The notes beneath the pieces were generated by a model that was not told the DNA's origin, made no database searches, and saw nothing but the letters and a program-made list of their open reading frames with translations. 64,000 nt of DNA, taken from the NCBI GenBank assembly GCA_038061695.1, contig JBBTYT010000001.1:12002-76001 (forward strand). The letters are read 5' to 3'. Position 1 is the first letter of the stretch. Each line of letters begins with the position of its first letter. The DNA comes from M10-OD1-4 sp038061695. GTDB lineage: Bacteria > Patescibacteriota > Minisyncoccia > GWC2-36-17 > M10-OD1-4. Below, piece by piece: positions 23,963 through 32,250 of this stretch. A program made the translations under genes and the position numbers.

Positions 23963-24586
23963 ATGCAAAAACAAAAAATATTTTTAATAGTAGCTCTGTT
24001 TTTATTTGTTCCTCTATTTTTTGCGTTCGCTGCCATAGTAAATCCTTTAGGAACCGTAGATACTATACCAGAGATAATATGTTTAGGAGTCTCTTTTTTA
24101 TCAACTAAATTGATGCCACCATTAGCGGTTTTGTTTATTTTTTGGGCTGGATTTTTATATCTTACAGCTGCTGGAAATTCTGAGAATATAAAAAAAGCAA
24201 ATAACACTCTGGTTGCGGTAGTTATCGGTATTGCTGTTCTTCTCTTAGCACCAGCCCTAGTGGCTCTAACAGTCCAAATATCAGGCGGACCATCATCGGG
24301 CGCGCCTGTTGGCGCTACGACAGCCGTTACAAGTATATGTAAGGTTGTCACCTCAACTTCAAATATAACAAATGCTCTTGTGAATCTAATAAATTGGTTT
24401 GCTTGGTTTGTGTCCCTAACTTCAGTCGCAATGGGGCTTTATGCTGGATTTTTATTTATGACATCCGGGGGAGATCCAAAAAAGAGAGAAGAAGCTACAA
24501 AGACATTTGTATTTACTTTGATAGGTGTTGCGGTAGCGATTTTAGCCTTCTCTATCATATCAATAGCCGAAGTTTTTATAAAATAA
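23963..24586 (+). CDS. Tandem VirB2/TrbC pilin-like membrane protein
   Basis: 207 residues. Signal-like first helix (LFLFVPLFFAFA), then two similar units, each of two membrane helices joined by a short charged loop: first AGFLYLTAAGNSENIKKANN, second AGFLFMTSGGDPKKREEATK. GxFLxxTxxGdpxkxxxA is the loop signature of VirB2/TrbC family proteins common in CPR genomes. This is two pilins in one chain. No VirB4 or VirB6 gene is adjacent, so it may serve another secretion or DNA-uptake machine. Confidence 0.8.
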   Translation: MQKQKIFLIVALFLFVPLFFAFAAIVNPLGTVDTIPEIICLGVSFLSTKLMPPLAVLFIFWAGFLYLTAAGNSENIKKANNTLVAVVIGIAVLLLAPALVALTVQISGGPSSGAPVGATTAVTSICKVVTSTSNITNALVNLINWFAWFVSLTSVAMGLYAGFLFMTSGGDPKKREEATKTFVFTLIGVAVAILAFSIISIAEVFIK

Positions 24587-24621
24587 TCTCAAGTTTTAAA
24601 AGTTAATAAATTTTAAAAAAA

Positions 24622-24645
24622 TCCGCACATTGCATGCGGAGTTTT
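24622..24645 (+). terminator. Intrinsic terminator between convergent genes
   Basis: TCCGCA (24622-24627) pairs with TGCGGA (24635-24640), followed by GTTTTT. Serves the plus-strand pilin-like gene; an A run on the other side lets it serve the minus-strand sigma gene as well. Confidence 0.75.
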
Positions 24646-24658
24646 TAATGTTCAATTT

Positions 24659-25375
24659 TTATATTACCAATCGACGCTGTAAGTAGCCTTTTATTTTCTG
24701 AGTACAGTGCATTACTATTTGAGATATCCTTGATTCAGTTACCCCATATATGCACCCGATGTCCTTATTTGTAAGGCCAATTTTAAAATGAAATAAGTAT
24801 ATATTTTTTTCATCAGCTGTAAGAGATGAGGTAATAGCTTTTTTAAGCCATCGCATATTCTCTTCTTTTTCACTTTGTATTTCCGGACTTATATTATAAA
24901 TTAAATTACTATGGAAAATATTAATCTCGTCGTTATCTTCTTCAGGCGACTCTAGCTTTTCAAGTGGAATAAATCTCAATGATTGAGTTTTAAAAAGAAT
25001 CATAGCAAGTTTTGCTATTGAGAGATTCATTACTACAGCAATCTCACTAAGTTTAGCTTTTCTTTGAAGAATTATTTCAATATCATTTATAGCATCTCTT
25101 GCAGTGCGACGTTTTCTAATAAGACCTTTTGATTCTATCCCTGATCTTATTAGTCCGTCTTTCACGGCGCCTCGTATTTTTATTGTCGCATAGGTTGTAA
25201 ATGAAGCTCTGCGAGATGCGTCATATTTTTCAAAGGCCTTCATGAGTCCGATAAGTCCATCCTGCACCATATCTTTAACATCAATATTTGCTGGAATGCC
25301 TTTTTTTATGTTGAAGACTATCTTTTTCACGAGTGCTAAGTGTTTTGCCACATCTTTATCAGATATCTTTTTCAT
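24659..25375 (-). CDS. RNA polymerase sigma factor, FliA/WhiG (sigma-28) family
   Basis: 238 residues. Region 2: DVKDMVQDGLIGLMKAFEKY and FTTYATIKIRGAVKDGL, the form seen in FliA-type factors. Region 3 from GLIRKRRTARDAINDIE. Region 4: LTADEKNIYLFHFKIGLTNK and the HTH TESRISQIVMHCTQKIK. Well-placed GGAGGA precedes the ATG on the minus strand. No flagellar genes are visible, so it probably directs an alternative regulon such as pili or cell envelope. Own promoter and shared terminator imply a single-gene unit. Confidence 0.88.
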   Translation of the reverse strand: MKKISDKDVAKHLALVKKIVFNIKKGIPANIDVKDMVQDGLIGLMKAFEKYDASRRASFTTYATIKIRGAVKDGLIRSGIESKGLIRKRRTARDAINDIEIILQRKAKLSEIAVVMNLSIAKLAMILFKTQSLRFIPLEKLESPEEDNDEINIFHSNLIYNISPEIQSEKEENMRWLKKAITSSLTADEKNIYLFHFKIGLTNKDIGCIYGVTESRISQIVMHCTQKIKGYLQRRLVI

Positions 25376-25424
25376 GAGATATTTCCTCCATAGGTATGTA
25401 ATTTACTTGTAAGGAGCTGTAATA

Positions 25425-25454
25425 ATATTAACAATTTTTGTTAGAAGTTGTCAA
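25425..25454 (-). promoter_or_regulatory. Promoter of the sigma factor gene
   Basis: On the minus strand TTGACA (25454-25449), 18-base spacer, TAATAT (25430-25425). Predicted leader about 45 bases, with GGAGGA close to the start codon. Confidence 0.6.
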
Positions 25455-25485
25455 TTATTTTTAAAAATGTATTTTATAAAAAAAT

Positions 25486-25515
25486 AACCGCCTACTCATT
25501 AAGAGTTCGGCGGTT
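25486..25515 (-). terminator. Intrinsic terminator of the orphan minus-strand gene
   Basis: AACCGCC (25486-25492) pairs with GGCGGTT (25509-25515); on the minus strand a T run follows, and T-rich sequence also follows on the plus strand. Confidence 0.8.
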
Positions 25516-25528
25516 TTATTTTTAATAT

Positions 25529-26740
25529 CTATTTTTTAAGAAGTAATTTATTACGAATCTTAGAAAAAATACATAAGATATCTCCAAGTGGAATATCTTT
25601 CCAGTACTCATCAACGATTATACTTTTACCAAGCTCAACTAAATCAAATTGAGAAAAATATGGTGTCTCAGCAGGATTAATCTGCATAGGCCATCTAATT
25701 TCATCATTTGAAGCTACGAGACGCATATCATTTCTCTCTTTACTTGTTAGAGAGCCGTTATCGTGAGCTACCAAAAGTCGACGATGCATAATTTCCTCTG
25801 ATGGATGATCTTTGATGTAGCCGATTCGAGCCACTGTTCCCATTGGCATATGTACTGTGATATTTTTTGGTATCAGAGCAGGGCTCCACTTGCGTAAGTG
25901 TTGAAGCATTAAAGATAAAGAATTTTGATATTCTTTACGGGTTGCGTAATGAATCATATCTGGTCCAGAAATATCATACCGATGAGTTTCGCCTGTCTTC
26001 CAATAATATACTAACATATTTGAAAGTATAGATATTGGTCCGTTATAACAAACACCGCCATGAGTAATTATTGGTTCATCAGAAAAGAGTAAGTTATCAA
26101 GCTCACTTAAAAGATTAATAAATGAGCTTGCAAGATGCTTGCTATTAATAATTAAAGTCCTTTCCTCTTCTTCTTTCGGCATAAGAGAGAAATCCGGATG
26201 AAACTCTGCAGAATTATTACTGCTTTTGAGCGGTACCATGATACCTTTATCAGAAATATATCTTGTAAACACTTTTTCTGGACATGTATGAGCAAGATAC
26301 TCAAACATTTCACTGATTTTTTCTTTCTCGGAAAGTAAAAGTCGTGAACAAGATGATAATGTCGGAGAGAAAGATTGTTGCATAGCTTGAACATGAATAC
26401 GACCCAACTTTTGACCAAGATGTTCAGACATATCTGATTTCAAGTATGCTGTAACATATCTATGTTCGGAAGTGGCGGTAGAGTCAATGCTCTTAATGGT
26501 CTCTTCACTCAAAAGCGGAATAGACTCGCCATTAACAAGTTTGTGTTTTGGCCAGTTATTTTTATCCGCTTTTGCGCAAGTTATATCCCATAGATTTTCC
26601 TGAATACCACAAGACCAGAGGGAACTCTTATATAAAGAAGCATTCCCTGGGTGACTCGTTAGAGTAACAGGTATGCCAGATGCTTGAAGGCTTAAAAGAT
26701 CATTGATTGATAAATCACGGTTAGGCATAATCTTAATCAT
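25529..26740 (-). CDS. Orphan protein of unknown function, 403 residues
   Basis: Start at 26740 is preferred because GGAG sits 7 bases upstream; a frame extension to an ATG at 26812 would run through a terminator-like hairpin. The N-terminus reads MPNRDLSINDLLSLQASGIP, then VTLTSHPGNASLYKSSLWSCG. Later motifs are HGGVCYNGPISILSNMLVYY and PKNITVHMPMGTVARIGYI. No signal peptide, membrane segment or catalytic motif is evident; the fold looks mixed alpha/beta. It has its own leader, ribosome site and terminator. I do not recognise a family. Confidence 0.7.
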   Translation of the reverse strand: MIKIMPNRDLSINDLLSLQASGIPVTLTSHPGNASLYKSSLWSCGIQENLWDITCAKADKNNWPKHKLVNGESIPLLSEETIKSIDSTATSEHRYVTAYLKSDMSEHLGQKLGRIHVQAMQQSFSPTLSSCSRLLLSEKEKISEMFEYLAHTCPEKVFTRYISDKGIMVPLKSSNNSAEFHPDFSLMPKEEEERTLIINSKHLASSFINLLSELDNLLFSDEPIITHGGVCYNGPISILSNMLVYYWKTGETHRYDISGPDMIHYATRKEYQNSLSLMLQHLRKWSPALIPKNITVHMPMGTVARIGYIKDHPSEEIMHRRLLVAHDNGSLTSKERNDMRLVASNDEIRWPMQINPAETPYFSQFDLVELGKSIIVDEYWKDIPLGDILCIFSKIRNKLLLKK

Positions 26741-26772
26741 GATGATTCTCCGTATGAATAGATAAAAAGAAC

Positions 26773-26804
26773 AAAAATAGACCCTTCTTTCAGGGTCTAT
26801 TTTT
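26773..26804 (-). terminator. Terminator-like hairpin in the leader of the orphan gene (candidate attenuator)
   Basis: A perfect 12-bp stem (26773-26784 with 26793-26804) with an 8-base loop; the minus-strand reading ends in a T run. It lies upstream of the ribosome site of the gene it precedes, the arrangement of an attenuator. Confidence 0.6.
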
Positions 26805-26864
26805 ATCTTCATTTTTTGTATCTGTAACTTAGATTAGATATCTCTTGAAATAAAAGCAAAAATA

Positions 26865-26883
26865 GGCCCTGAAAAAAGGGTCC
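26865..26883 (-). terminator. Second, related terminator-like hairpin further upstream
   Basis: 26865-26870 pairs with 26877-26883 (one mismatch), followed on the minus strand by TATTTTTG, nearly the same tail as the hairpin at 26773. The two look like a duplicated unit. Confidence 0.45.
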
Positions 26884-26986
26884 AATAATGCATAAACATA
26901 TTATTTTGTAATTTTTGCAATGACATAATTTAACTATATATAGAAAAAAGTAACTTGTCAAATGATTTTTTTTAAATTATTATAGA

Positions 26987-27145
26987 TAGACCTACCACTC
27001 AATAACTTTCGTAGCGAAGCTTTTAAATAACGAGCGAGACGAAGCAAAAAAATAGAGTAATAATGGTTTTATTATGATATTTTTTTGTAAAGTCGTAGCC
27101 GTTATTTGAAAATTGTAGTAGAAAGGTTATTGAGTGGTAGGTCTA
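26987..27145. repeat. 159-bp element with 24-bp terminal inverted repeats (MITE-like or structured RNA)
   Basis: 26987-27010 is the reverse complement of 27121-27145 except for one extra G. Inner arms AAATAACG (about 27025) and CGTTATTT (about 27110) also pair, so the whole unit can fold into one long stem. The interior carries the GACGAAGCAAAA motif, also seen at 62704 and, inverted, near 60926. No coding capacity. It ends 5 bases before the next ATG. Confidence 0.65.
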
Positions 27146-27149
27146 AAAT

Positions 27150-27737
27150 ATGGAACAAATAATATTAGATAGTCAGTTGCCAAAAGAGGAGATATTAAAG
27201 CAGAATCCAAATATGCCTGCTCCGTTAGATGTTATAGATAATTTAGAGATCATAACTCTTATTTATTATGGATTTGATTCTATTCTGCATCAAGGTCAGA
27301 TGGTAATGCATAAAAAAGCAGTTAATGACTTAAAAGCATTTTTTCAGTTAGCTTTCAAAATAAAATTTCCCATTGAGAAAGTGATACCGATAGCATATAA
27401 AAAGTATAAATGGAATGATGATCTATCATGTAATGATAATAACTCGTCAGGTTATAATTTTCGTTTTATAGCAGGAACAAATAGAATGTCAAAACATGCG
27501 CTTGGTCTTGCGTTTGATATAAATCCGGCGCAAAATCCGTATATTAGATATAACGAAAAGAAAGAAGAAGTATTTAGAGCCCCAAGTTTTGCTTTATATG
27601 ATAAGCAAAATCTTGGTACATTATACAAAGATCATCCGCTAGTTGTACTGCTAAAATCACACGGATGGGAATGGGGTGGAGATTGGGATATAGAAGGCGG
27701 AAGAATTGACTATCAGCATTTTGAGTTTTGTTTATAG
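27150..27737 (+). CDS. Peptidase M15 family (D-Ala-D-Ala carboxypeptidase / L-Ala-D-Glu endopeptidase-like)
   Basis: 195 residues. The zinc site reads SKHALGLAFDIN (H and D ligands) and, near the C-terminus, WEWGGDWD...DYQHFEF (third His). This is the M15 pattern SxHxxGxAxD...WGGxW...HFE. Such enzymes trim peptidoglycan stem peptides. No obvious signal peptide, so export may be by another route or the true N-terminus may differ. Starts 5 bases after the inverted-repeat element, leaving little room for its own leader. Confidence 0.85.
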   Translation: MEQIILDSQLPKEEILKQNPNMPAPLDVIDNLEIITLIYYGFDSILHQGQMVMHKKAVNDLKAFFQLAFKIKFPIEKVIPIAYKKYKWNDDLSCNDNNSSGYNFRFIAGTNRMSKHALGLAFDINPAQNPYIRYNEKKEEVFRAPSFALYDKQNLGTLYKDHPLVVLLKSHGWEWGGDWDIEGGRIDYQHFEFCL

Positions 27738-27799
27738 ATAATTTTATTAAAAATCCCCCCCTACTATGAAGAAAGATAATGTTATCCACTTTTATTATC

Positions 27800-27828
27800 T
27801 TGCTAAATTTTCGTTTAAGGATTATAAT
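27800..27828 (+). promoter_or_regulatory. Promoter of the HAMP sensor gene
   Basis: TTGCTA (27800-27805), 17-base spacer, TATAAT (27823-27828). Leader of about 40 bases. Confidence 0.6.
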
Positions 27829-27876
27829 ATAAAAAGTATAGTAAAAATTTATTAAATTAATTTGATTTATTAATTT

Positions 27877-29106
27877 ATGAAAATAAAACAAAAACTTATC
27901 GGATCGTTTTTTTTGCTTCTTTTCTTTACTCTAGGTATAACTAGTTATTTGCTTTATAAAAATTCAGTTAATAATTCTATCAACCTTGTATATGCAACAA
28001 TGCATCAGGATATTAAGCAGAGAGCTCTTCGCATTGAAAATTTTCAAGATAGGGCAAAGAGCGATCTATTACTAGCTCTTAATTATCCGCTTTTTATAGA
28101 ATATTTTGAGCTTCCAGAAACTAAAGCAGGAAATGTTTATGTGGATGGGATTATACAGTTTACCCCTAATCAACGTGAGATTAAAAATAAGCTTGATGTA
28201 TGGATCAAGTTTTTTCAGAATCGATTTTCTGTTGATGAAACTTGCCTTATTGATGGATCTGGACAGGAGCATACGCGACTTACTTCAGGTATAATAGCGC
28301 CAGACGATGATTTTTCGAGTGAAGAAGATGGCGCGTCGTTTTTTGCGCCTAGTATGGCAAAATCAAAAGGAGAGGTACATATAGAGTATCCATATATGTC
28401 TCCAGATTCTAATAGGTGGGTATTCGCATATACTTCACCAATCGTATTATCTGATGGATCAAAACCTTCGTTTTTTCACTTTGAGTTACCTATGTTATTT
28501 TTTCAAAAAACATCACTTGAACGCGCTCCTGAAAAAACACGTATAATAGTACTTGATCCGGCAAAGGGTCTCATCCTTGCAGATACCGCGCAGAATATAG
28601 AGACAGGCGTTAAGGAATTGGGAGATATTGAAAAGTCGTTGATGACAAATTATTTTCCATCAATTAATACTATCTCGACAGGCGTAAACTTTAATACAGC
28701 TATAGCAGATATGAAAGCTGGAAAAGAAGGAAGTATAAATATTACAATGATAAATGGAGAAGAGAAGCTACTGGCATACGGTCCACTTACTACATTTGGT
28801 TGGTCTGTTTTAGAAATAAGAGATAGTGGAGAGAGTGGGGTGGCTGGAGTGTTCGGTGGTTCTATGCTGATTATTCTTATCACTGTCTTTCTTCTTGACC
28901 TTATTATTATCATCATCGTAACAAGAGCAATTGTACGACCGATAGAAAGCTTAACTGAGAGCGCAAGTAAAATATCAAGAGGAGAAGCGAATGTTATGAT
29001 ACCAGAAATAAAAACTAAAGATGAGATTCACGATCTTGCAGAGGCAATGAAAGGTGTTCTTGCCGCTGTAGAATTTTTACGTGATGAAATTGATAAGAAA
29101 AAATAA
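27877..29106 (+). CDS. Membrane sensor with extracytoplasmic Cache-like domain and C-terminal HAMP, no output domain
   Basis: 409 residues. First membrane helix (about 7-27), a ~290-residue outside domain with the features of a double Cache sensor (RIENFQDRAKSDLLLALNYP; VHIEYPYMSPDSNRWVFAYT), second helix (LIILITVFLLDLIIIIIV), then a HAMP domain (TRAIVRPIESLTESASKISRGE...DEIHDLAEAMK). The chain ends ~20 residues after HAMP, where a kinase or chemoreceptor domain would normally follow. The output may be supplied by a partner such as the 60-residue protein encoded 2 bases downstream. Confidence 0.8.
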   Translation: MKIKQKLIGSFFLLLFFTLGITSYLLYKNSVNNSINLVYATMHQDIKQRALRIENFQDRAKSDLLLALNYPLFIEYFELPETKAGNVYVDGIIQFTPNQREIKNKLDVWIKFFQNRFSVDETCLIDGSGQEHTRLTSGIIAPDDDFSSEEDGASFFAPSMAKSKGEVHIEYPYMSPDSNRWVFAYTSPIVLSDGSKPSFFHFELPMLFFQKTSLERAPEKTRIIVLDPAKGLILADTAQNIETGVKELGDIEKSLMTNYFPSINTISTGVNFNTAIADMKAGKEGSINITMINGEEKLLAYGPLTTFGWSVLEIRDSGESGVAGVFGGSMLIILITVFLLDLIIIIIVTRAIVRPIESLTESASKISRGEANVMIPEIKTKDEIHDLAEAMKGVLAAVEFLRDEIDKKK

Positions 29107-29108
29107 AA

Positions 29109-29291
29109 TTGGGAAAGATATTGTTACAATATTATGAAATAGTAAAAGAGAGAGATGGGCTAAACTCTCAGGTTAAATTAGCTATGTTAACTAGGATTTC
29201 GTCAAAGAAAGCTGAAGTGATTGAGGATTCTCCAGAGAATATTGCGTTATTTGAAGATGCGATGAAAAAGATATTTGATGACAAAGATTAA
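29109..29291 (+). CDS. Small cytosolic protein next to the HAMP sensor
   Basis: 60 residues starting at TTG, 2 bases after the sensor's stop; no ATG is available at this end. Helical and charged (ILLQYYEIVKERDGLNSQ; ENIALFEDAMKKIFDDKD). No family recognised. The tight spacing suggests co-translation and a partnership with the sensor. Confidence is limited by size and the TTG start. Confidence 0.5.
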   Translation: MGKILLQYYEIVKERDGLNSQVKLAMLTRISSKKAEVIEDSPENIALFEDAMKKIFDDKD

Positions 29292-29303
29292 GCGTGATGA
29301 TTA

Positions 29304-29345
29304 TAAAAAACAACAGGCATCTATCTTAATGGTAGATGCCTGTTG
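29304..29345 (-). terminator. Intrinsic terminator pointing to the minus strand
   Basis: A 15-bp stem (29311-29325 with 29331-29345, one G-T pair) flanked on the left by seven A, so the T run exists only on the minus-strand transcript. On the plus strand it is a hairpin without U tract. No minus-strand gene is seen upstream of it. Confidence 0.6.
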
Positions 29346-29404
29346 TCAGCATTGATAGTTTTACAATAATGGTTAGGTTTGGATTAATATATCATAAAAA
29401 TTTT

Positions 29405-29433
29405 TTGACATATTAAATTTATGTTGATATAGT
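29405..29433 (+). promoter_or_regulatory. Strong promoter of the UPF0182 gene
   Basis: TTGACA (29405-29410), 17-base spacer ending in TGA, TATAGT (29428-29433): consensus -35 plus extended -10. Confidence 0.75.
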
Positions 29434-29470
29434 AAGTCAATTAATTATAGAGGTAAATATTAATTTTTTT

Positions 29471-32203
29471 ATGAAATCAAGAAGGTTGTTTTTTATAGGC
29501 GCATTTTTTATCTTATTTGTCGTTTTTCCTAGCGTAGTAACACTTACAATAGATTGGTGGTGGTTTTCTGAAGTAGGTTATAGTAATATTTTTATTAAAT
29601 CATTAGCTACTAAAATTCTATTATTTTTTTCAGTTTTTGTTTTTGTCGCTAGCTTCTTATTTACAAATCTCTACTTGGCGATTCGTTCAAAATCTCCTTG
29701 GGTAGCAAGTTTGCCGGAAATGTTAATTGGACGTTCTATAAATCTTGATAATAGAGTTATCAAGAAATTAGCTATTACTGCAAGTCTTGTCATCGCGCTT
29801 TTTTTTGGATTTTCTGCAGTTGCTAATTGGCAAGAAATTTTAAGATTTTATTCAGCTACGTCTTTTGGCGTAGTGGATCCAATTTTTGGAAAGGATGTAG
29901 CTTTTTATATTTTTTCTCTTCCTATATTTCAATTTACTCTTGGTATCGTAAAGATGTTAATTGTTTTAACATTAATTATTTGTGCGTTTATATATGTTTT
30001 ACGTGGTTCTCTTCGTTTTCCAGCGTTATCAGCACAACGCGGGTTGCAATCTTTAAGGAATATAGAGATAGATCCTTCAACACGTCTTCATCTTGGTATT
30101 TTGTTAACTATTTTCTTGGCAACTATTGCCATCGGTATATATCTCTCTTTATTTTCTCTGCTTACGAGTCAGAGTGGTCTTATCTTTGGCGCAACATATA
30201 CAGATGCAACGATAAGAATACCATTATTATGGATATCTTTCGGCGTTGTTTTGTTCGCAGTAGCATCTCTATTTATATGGATATGGAGGGGAAGTTTGGC
30301 GTTGTTCGCAGGATCAATTTTTCTTTATATTTTAGTAGGAATAGCTTCCGTGATCATCCCATCTTTAGTTCAAAAATTATCTGTCACTCCAAATGAAATA
30401 GTGAAAGAAACGCCGTTTATTAAAAATAATATAGATGCTACTCGTCAGGCATTTGCTCTTAACGAGATAGAGGAAAGGGAGATTTCAGTGGATAAGCCAA
30501 TAACTTCTGCTGATATAACTGCTAATAATCTTACCATTAAGAATGTTAGGCTTTGGGATAGAAATCCTCTTTTATCAACATTTTCACAAATACAAGAGAT
30601 AAGGACTTATTATGAATTTGTTGAAGTTGATGACGATCGTTATATTATTGACGGAGAGATTCGTCAAGTTATGCTTTCTCTGCGTGAGTTGGCATCGGCT
30701 TCTTTACCGAATAGAAATTGGATTAACGAGCGTCTTACATTTACTCACGGCTATGGCGTAGCGGCAGGACCTGTTAACCAAGTTACGCCAGAAGGATTAC
30801 CAGTTTTATTTGTTAAAGATTTACCACCAAAGTCAGATGTAAAGGAGCTTGAGATTTCTCGTCCCGAAATTTATTTTTCTGAACTTTCAAATGATTACAT
30901 TATAACAAACACAAAATCACGCGAGTTTAATTATCCAAAAGGCGAAGAAAATGTTTACTCAGATTATGAGGGTAGCGGTGGCGTTGAGATTAATTCATTT
31001 TTGAAGCGTATATTTTATGCATTTAAGTTTAAATCACTCGCATTGCTTTTATCAAACGACATTACTAGGGAAAGTCGTATTATTTACTTAAGAAATATAT
31101 CTGATAGAGTTGCTAAGATTGCGCCATTTTTAACATTTGATAAAGATCCATATAGTGTTATTGCTGATGGTAAATTATATTGGATCGCTGATGCTTACAC
31201 AACAAGTGATAGGTATCCTTATTCTCAACCATTAAAATTAAATGGTAAAAATATAAATTACATCAGAAATTCTGTAAAGGCGGTAGTTGATGCATATAAT
31301 GGAAAAATAACATTTTATCAAGCGGATGCAAAAGACCCGATTTTACAAACATATGCAAAGATTTTTCCAGGAACATTCAAGCCAATCTCAGAAATGCCAA
31401 AAAGCTTAATTTCTCATATTCGTTATCCTCAAGATATATTTACATTACAGACAAATATGTACTCTATTTATCATATGGATGATCCGCAGGCATTTTATAA
31501 TAAAGAGGATCAATGGGAGGTTCCAATAATTACAGTGGATGGAGATGGTGTGTCTAAAGATAGATCTCCGCAGATGCAACCAAGGCATATTATTATGAGG
31601 TTGCCAGAAGAGAAAAAAGAAGAATATATTTTGATGTTGCCATTTACGCCGCGCGCAAAAGATAATCTTTCGGCTTGGATAGTTGCTCGTAATGATGGAG
31701 AAAATTACGGCAATCTTATAGTTTATCGTTTTCCTAAAGATAAGTTAATTTTTGGACCAAAGCAGATTATTGGTAGAATCAATCAAGACCCCGAGATTTC
31801 CCAACAGCTTTCTTTATGGAATCAGGGCGGTTCGCAAGTTATTCAAGGGCCATTACTAGTAATCCCAATAGAGGAATCATTGCTTTATGTGCGTTCTCTT
31901 TTTCTTAAGGCTGAGAATGGTAAAATTCCTGAATTAAAACGTGTTATTGTGGCATATGAGAATAAAATTGCGATGAAAGAGACATTAGAGGAGGGACTCG
32001 CAGTAATTTTTGGCAATAGTCCTACGATGAAATTAAAAGATAATAAAATTGCAAAACAGAAAATTACTATAACAGAAAATACGACTGAGCGTATAAAAAA
32101 AGCATTAAGTGCTTATGAGGAGTCATTGCGTGCTCAGAGAGATGGTGATTGGACACGCTATGGTGACGCAATTAAACGCTTAGGTGAAATATTAAAGCAA
32201 TAA
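29471..32203 (+). CDS. UPF0182 family integral membrane protein
   Basis: 910 residues, usual length. Seven or so membrane helices in the first ~310 residues, including the family opening VTLTIDWWWFSEVGYSNIF and ANWQEILRFYSATSFGVVDPIFGKDVAFYIF. A large outside domain follows, with VRLWDRNPLLSTFSQIQEIR, YYEF, DVDDD-type turns and FTHGYGVAAGPVNQV. The C-terminal ~60 residues are helical. The family is found in many bacteria but its function is not established. Alone behind a strong promoter. Confidence 0.93.
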   Translation: MKSRRLFFIGAFFILFVVFPSVVTLTIDWWWFSEVGYSNIFIKSLATKILLFFSVFVFVASFLFTNLYLAIRSKSPWVASLPEMLIGRSINLDNRVIKKLAITASLVIALFFGFSAVANWQEILRFYSATSFGVVDPIFGKDVAFYIFSLPIFQFTLGIVKMLIVLTLIICAFIYVLRGSLRFPALSAQRGLQSLRNIEIDPSTRLHLGILLTIFLATIAIGIYLSLFSLLTSQSGLIFGATYTDATIRIPLLWISFGVVLFAVASLFIWIWRGSLALFAGSIFLYILVGIASVIIPSLVQKLSVTPNEIVKETPFIKNNIDATRQAFALNEIEEREISVDKPITSADITANNLTIKNVRLWDRNPLLSTFSQIQEIRTYYEFVEVDDDRYIIDGEIRQVMLSLRELASASLPNRNWINERLTFTHGYGVAAGPVNQVTPEGLPVLFVKDLPPKSDVKELEISRPEIYFSELSNDYIITNTKSREFNYPKGEENVYSDYEGSGGVEINSFLKRIFYAFKFKSLALLLSNDITRESRIIYLRNISDRVAKIAPFLTFDKDPYSVIADGKLYWIADAYTTSDRYPYSQPLKLNGKNINYIRNSVKAVVDAYNGKITFYQADAKDPILQTYAKIFPGTFKPISEMPKSLISHIRYPQDIFTLQTNMYSIYHMDDPQAFYNKEDQWEVPIITVDGDGVSKDRSPQMQPRHIIMRLPEEKKEEYILMLPFTPRAKDNLSAWIVARNDGENYGNLIVYRFPKDKLIFGPKQIIGRINQDPEISQQLSLWNQGGSQVIQGPLLVIPIEESLLYVRSLFLKAENGKIPELKRVIVAYENKIAMKETLEEGLAVIFGNSPTMKLKDNKIAKQKITITENTTERIKKALSAYEESLRAQRDGDWTRYGDAIKRLGEILKQ

Positions 32204-32250
32204 ATATCTTACCATATACAAAGGAGGTTTTTAATTAAAATTTTAAAATT

